DNA of 27,412 nucleotides from Thermococcus sp. Lineage in GTDB: Archaea; Methanobacteriota_B; Thermococci; Thermococcales; Thermococcaceae. Where the stretch lies: NCBI GenBank assembly GCA_027035445.1, contig JALVUT010000321.1, forward strand, positions 1 through 27,412, read 5' to 3'. Both the position numbers and the translations under genes were made by a program. The notes beneath the pieces were generated by a model. The model ran no database searches. It saw only the letters and a list, made by a program, of their open reading frames with translations, and had not been told where the DNA came from. Positions 24,677 to 27,412 of the stretch are shown here, in pieces; position 1 is the stretch's first letter, and the number at the start of each line of letters is the position of its first letter.

Positions 24677-25813
24677 ATGTCCAGACTGGTGATTCTCATT
24701 CTTCTTCTCCTTTTCCTCACCAGCTCCGTCTCAGCAACTTATTACATAAAGCAAGGTGGCTTTCTCTACGAGGTGGGATACTCGGTCTTTTCAAATGGAA
24801 CCAGCGCCCTGATTGACGTGGAGGTCGATAACTACGGCATTACCTGCGGTATGATGGAAAACTGCTGGGCGGAGGTTTACGACGTGTACGATAATCTTTT
24901 ATATTATAACGGTTCTACTCTCTACCTCCTCAACCTTACTCCCGCGTTGGAGGCGTCCCTGCCGTCTTACGCCCCCAAAAACATAACTTACGTTTACTTC
25001 AACTGGGTTTACTATGCCAACGGCTCTTGGTATGTTAACGTGAGCCTCTCCGCATACTCTCCAGAAACCGTTGAAAGCTTTAACAAGAAATACGTTTACC
25101 ACCTCAATCTGAATAACTTCTGCGTCGAGCAGAGCAACGTTAGTCTGGCGGAGTTTCCAACGAAAGGAATGAAAGAAACCATAAACGGATGGAAAATCGT
25201 AGTTCCACATGAGTTCCGGGCTGGAATGATTTTCGTCAACGGTACTTGGATCAAGATTGATAATAAGACTAAATCTGCTCCACTAATCTTATCGGCTGAC
25301 TTTTTCGTCGGTGCAAGCTCCAGCGTCTTCAATTCCTCTTACGTTAGACCATGGATAAGAAAGTATCCCCACTTCGTTCCAAATTCTTCAAAGTTCCCAG
25401 TTTACTTCGTGCTCACAAAGGACGATCGGGTAAAGAACGTGACATTCTTCTACATCAACACCACAAGCGGGTTGACCGGCTTCTGGCTCCCCAAAAATGT
25501 TAAAATCGTCAACTTGACGGTCTGCAAGATAGCTACCACCCCAAGAAACACTGCTTCAAATGAGACCACTACCCAAACGACCGTTCGAGAGAACACCACA
25601 CCATATAGCACGAACACCAGCAAGGGAACGGTTATTCCGATTAAACCGGCGAACACGACTAGAACATCACCAAGCACTGGAGAGAACACCTCCTCCCCAT
25701 ACTCAAGTGCAACCAAAACCTCAACACCCACCAAAAAGAGCATCTGCGGACCTGCTTTTTTAGTCTTGCTGGCAACGGCTGTGCTTGTTGCACAGAAGGT
25801 TAGAAGGCGTTAG
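24677..25813 (+). CDS. CGP-CTERM sorted, sequon-rich surface protein of unknown function
   Basis: 378-residue probable cell-surface protein. A signal peptide (MSRLVILILLLLFLTSSVSA, cleavage after residue 20) leads to a Tyr/Asn-rich ectodomain. A Thr/Ser/Pro linker (about 285-355) follows, then Cys357-Gly-Pro, a hydrophobic segment and a KVRRR tail, i.e. the CGP-CTERM signal. In Thermococcales this cysteine is thought to be lipid-modified. I count about 19 N-glycosylation sequons (such as NGT, NVS, NTT), so heavy glycosylation is likely. The ectodomain is not recognised. The ATG follows AAGGTGAG and lies 25 bases after the DUF4855 stop, or overlaps the repaired frame, so the two form one transcript. 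Ends at a T-tract terminator. Confidence 0.85.
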   Translation: MSRLVILILLLLFLTSSVSATYYIKQGGFLYEVGYSVFSNGTSALIDVEVDNYGITCGMMENCWAEVYDVYDNLLYYNGSTLYLLNLTPALEASLPSYAPKNITYVYFNWVYYANGSWYVNVSLSAYSPETVESFNKKYVYHLNLNNFCVEQSNVSLAEFPTKGMKETINGWKIVVPHEFRAGMIFVNGTWIKIDNKTKSAPLILSADFFVGASSSVFNSSYVRPWIRKYPHFVPNSSKFPVYFVLTKDDRVKNVTFFYINTTSGLTGFWLPKNVKIVNLTVCKIATTPRNTASNETTTQTTVRENTTPYSTNTSKGTVIPIKPANTTRTSPSTGENTSSPYSSATKTSTPTKKSICGPAFLVLLATAVLVAQKVRRR

Positions 25814-25817
25814 ACCG

Positions 25818-25852
25818 TTCTTCTTTTTTTCAAAATATGGAAAGATAGAAAA
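25818..25852. terminator. Two-sided T-rich terminator between convergent genes
   Basis: TTCTTCTTTTTTT (25818-25830) ends the plus-strand DUF4855/CGP-CTERM transcript. On the other strand the T-rich TTTTCTATCTTTCC just after the trmBL2 stop can end the minus-strand transcript. Archaeal termination needs only such T-tracts. Confidence 0.6.
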
Positions 25853-26647
25853 TCAGGCCTTCTTGGCCTTCTCCCAGTACTCGTTGAACTTGCCCTCAAA
25901 CAGGGCCTTAACGCGGAAGTCCTTGATCCATATCTGGGTCTCGTAGTTGAAGTAGCGAGCCGCCATGTCCTCGAGGGCGAAGAACACCTCCTCGTCGCAG
26001 ATGAGCATCGGAAGGTCGAGCTTGTCGATGACCTTGAGCTCAAGCTTGTCATTCTTGTAGTAGTCCATGATCTTGGAGGTCTTCAGCCTCTGGAGGATTG
26101 GTTCCGTAACCAGCACCTTGGCCTTGGCGCCCCTGTCAACGGCCTTGATGAGATCGCTTTCGAGGTTGACCGCTATGTAGCCGTCATCCGCAAGGAGAAC
26201 CTGTTCCTTAACATCCTCGAACATCTCCTTGGTCTTGAGCGTGGCATTCCTTATGCCCCTTACGACCCAGACCCTCTCAACGCCGTACTTTGGAATCTCG
26301 GTCTCTATCAGGGGGGTCATGAGCTCAAGGAGCTCTTCCTTTGCCTTCTTCTTGGCCTCAAGCTCTTCGGCGATGCGTCCCTGCCAGTCCTGGATGAACT
26401 TGTCAAGAATGTTCTCCGGGTGGACCGGCCTGTACTTGTTGACCTTTCCGGGCTGGCTTATGGCGAAGCCCTTCTTCTCAAGACTTCTGAGAACGTCGTA
26501 GGTCCTCGGGGCTGGAACCTCGGAAACACTGGCGAGCTCGGCCGGCGTAAGAACGCCAAAGCCAACCAGTGCCACGTACGCCCTTGCCTCGTAGAGGTTC
26601 AACTCAAAGTGCTCCTGAAGGAGCTCTACCATTCTGTCCTTCACCAT
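25853..26647 (-). CDS. trmBL2: TrmBL2, TrmB-like abundant chromatin protein
   Basis: 264 residues, the known length of TrmBL2 in Pyrococcus and Thermococcus. TrmBL2 coats DNA in fibrous filaments and represses broadly, unlike the sugar-responsive TrmB. The N-terminal winged helix is clear (LNLYEARAYVALVGFG, SEVPAPRTYDVLRSLEKKGF), followed by a helical linker (ELEAKKKAKEELLELM) and a C-terminal region (YGVERVWVVRGIRNATLKTK, MLICDEEVFFALEDMAARYF). The frame opens earlier with TTG at 26671, but the ATG at 26647 follows GGTGGTGGT and gives the family length. It lies downstream of reverse gyrase on the same strand, an order also found in Pyrococcus and Thermococcus. Confidence 0.92.
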   Translation of the reverse strand: MVKDRMVELLQEHFELNLYEARAYVALVGFGVLTPAELASVSEVPAPRTYDVLRSLEKKGFAISQPGKVNKYRPVHPENILDKFIQDWQGRIAEELEAKKKAKEELLELMTPLIETEIPKYGVERVWVVRGIRNATLKTKEMFEDVKEQVLLADDGYIAVNLESDLIKAVDRGAKAKVLVTEPILQRLKTSKIMDYYKNDKLELKVIDKLDLPMLICDEEVFFALEDMAARYFNYETQIWIKDFRVKALFEGKFNEYWEKAKKA

Positions 26648-26670
26648 TTTTACCACCACCATATTTTTCA

Positions 26671-26695
26671 ATCCTATATATGGGACCTATAGGAT
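26671..26695. repeat. Perfect 8-bp inverted repeat at the trmBL2 start site
   Basis: ATCCTATA (26671-26678) and TATAGGAT (26688-26695) are exact complements separated by nine bases. The element lies between the trmBL2 TATA box and its ribosome binding site, covering the predicted transcription start. Candidate operator, perhaps for autoregulation. Confidence 0.6.
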
Positions 26696-26700
26696 ATAAG
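26692..26700 (-). promoter_or_regulatory. Probable trmBL2 promoter
   Basis: Minus-strand GGAAAAAACTTATATCC: an A-rich BRE followed by a TATA element, predicting a start near 26672 and a leader of about 25 bases. Confidence 0.6.
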
Positions 26701-26904
26701 TTTTTTCCTATTAATCTTCAGTTTTGCCTGAACACATTCCTGCTAAAGAGAGTAACTTTTGGAGATGTTATGGATGTTGCATGGTCATGCACTACTTTTA
26801 CTACATAGGGGATTTTAAAAGTTTTGGTGCTCTAGAATGGCAAACCTACGGTGGCCACAGTAAGCCTGTGAAGGAATAGGATTATTCTATTATTTAACAT
26901 GTAG
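26701..26904. other. Gap between reverse gyrase and trmBL2
   Basis: About 200 AT-rich bases with no convincing gene. Seen: TGCATG/CATGCA arms around two bases (about 26774-26787), a symmetric TTTTAAAA near 26814, a small hairpin CACAG-TAAGC-CTGTG near 26857, and T-rich sequence just after the reverse gyrase stop. A 23-codon GTG-started frame on the minus strand ending FSRNVFRQN is too short to call. Confidence 0.4.
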
Positions 26905-27412
26905 TTATATATTTATCTGAATATATTTTTTTAGTTCAACGTATAATTCCTGAAGTACCTTCTGGTAATCTTCCTTGCCTTCCTCTATCAGGTCCATTAC
27001 CCCCTCCAGTTCCTTCGTCTTCTCCTCGTCCACGAGATCCCTGTATCTCTGCATGAGGTAGTGATACACCTTCATCCCCTGTTCCGTTGGCAGTAGTTTC
27101 TTCCTTCCACGGGTTTCTATAACGTAGTAACGCTGCAAAAGGGTCTTGACTATCTTGGCGTACGTGGAGGGTCTGCCGATCTTCCTTCCTTTCATCATGG
27201 CTATGATATCACCCTGGTTGTACAGCTGGACTTTGGGGGCCTTCCACCTCTTGCTCTCGACGACCTTAAACCTCTGTCCGGCTTCAAGCCTTGGCAGTTC
27301 GCGGAGCGGCAGTCTTCTTATACGAGCCCAGCCGCTGTAGACTATCTCAGTATACCCCTCTATCTCAACACTTCCAATCCCCGCGTTGATCGTCGCAGTC
27401 TCGTGGGTGATC
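26905..27412 (-). CDS. rgy: Reverse gyrase, C-terminal fragment
   Basis: Last 168 codons of a topoisomerase IA-type domain; the gene begins beyond the window. Visible from the right edge: [20 protein letters not shown], then [20 protein letters not shown], then the diagnostic [20 protein letters not shown] and [18 protein letters not shown], ending YIQINI. These match the end of reverse gyrase, which introduces positive supercoils and marks hyperthermophiles. An ordinary archaeal topoisomerase I is less likely given the closeness to the reverse gyrase pattern and the trmBL2 neighbour. Confidence 0.88.
   Translation of the reverse strand, partial: ITHETATINAGIGSVEIEGYTEIVYSGWARIRRLPLRELPRLEAGQRFKVVESKRWKAPKVQLYNQGDIIAMMKGRKIGRPSTYAKIVKTLLQRYYVIETRGRKKLLPTEQGMKVYHYLMQRYRDLVDEEKTKELEGVMDLIEEGKEDYQKVLQELYVELKKYIQINI

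Noticed and set aside
26774..26787. TGCATG/CATGCA palindrome as operator or hairpin RNA
   Set aside because: Only six-base arms with a two-base centre, single copy, not placed at a recognised promoter.

Overview
The window is chromosomal DNA from a hyperthermophilic euryarchaeon of the order Thermococcales, most likely Thermococcus. Evidence: a reverse gyrase C-terminus next to a TrmBL2 chromatin protein, an archaeal A1A0 ATP synthase operon (H-I-K), a SecF-SecD pair, a Nip7-type PUA protein, a CGP-CTERM surface protein (a sorting tail known only from Thermococcales), archaeal TATA/BRE-type promoters with short or absent leaders, and GGTGA/GGAGGTG ribosome binding sites. No rRNA, tRNA, CRISPR array, insertion sequence or integrase was recognised.

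Layout. Positions 1-5920 (minus strand) hold the start of the ATP synthase operon (atpH, atpI, partial atpK) and, upstream of it, a translationally coupled secF-secD-trkA cluster. Positions 6233-9787 hold speD (plus strand), then nip7, a YkgJ-type cysteine-cluster protein and elp3 (minus strand). A Nif3-like gene (9887-10639, plus) starts beneath two tandem 16-bp palindromes; it converges on a small nuclease-fold protein lying directly downstream of alaS (10999-13740). Positions 14166-18079 are a thiamine salvage operon, cytX-thiM-thiE-thiD, whose ThiD carries a degenerate ThiN-like tail. hisS, a Kef/NapA-type antiporter with a CBS protein, and a COG2509-type FAD dehydrogenase follow. Positions 23674-25813 are an accessory-looking pair: a DUF4855-like TIM-barrel protein and a heavily sequon-decorated CGP-CTERM surface protein. 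The window ends with trmBL2 and the 3' part of reverse gyrase.

The least ordinary content is in the gaps. Three stretches without an intact gene (7247-7440, 13795-14117, 18181-18530) read as good protein only if the frame changes one or more times. The third then resembles the N-terminal region of a class III aminotransferase. The DUF4855-like gene shows the same kind of break at its 3' end. Every break can be repaired by adding one base to a short mononucleotide run. An intact 41-codon basic ORF (18589-18714) lies stop-to-stop against hisS.

Three repeat arrangements sit at promoters with no obvious known regulator: tandem ATTCAGT/GTGAAT-type palindromes (9843-9875), three GTACAT elements at exactly 20-bp spacing (21887-21932), and a perfect 8-bp inverted repeat at the predicted trmBL2 start site (26671-26695). 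Functional assignments rest on motif recognition by eye; no searches were run.
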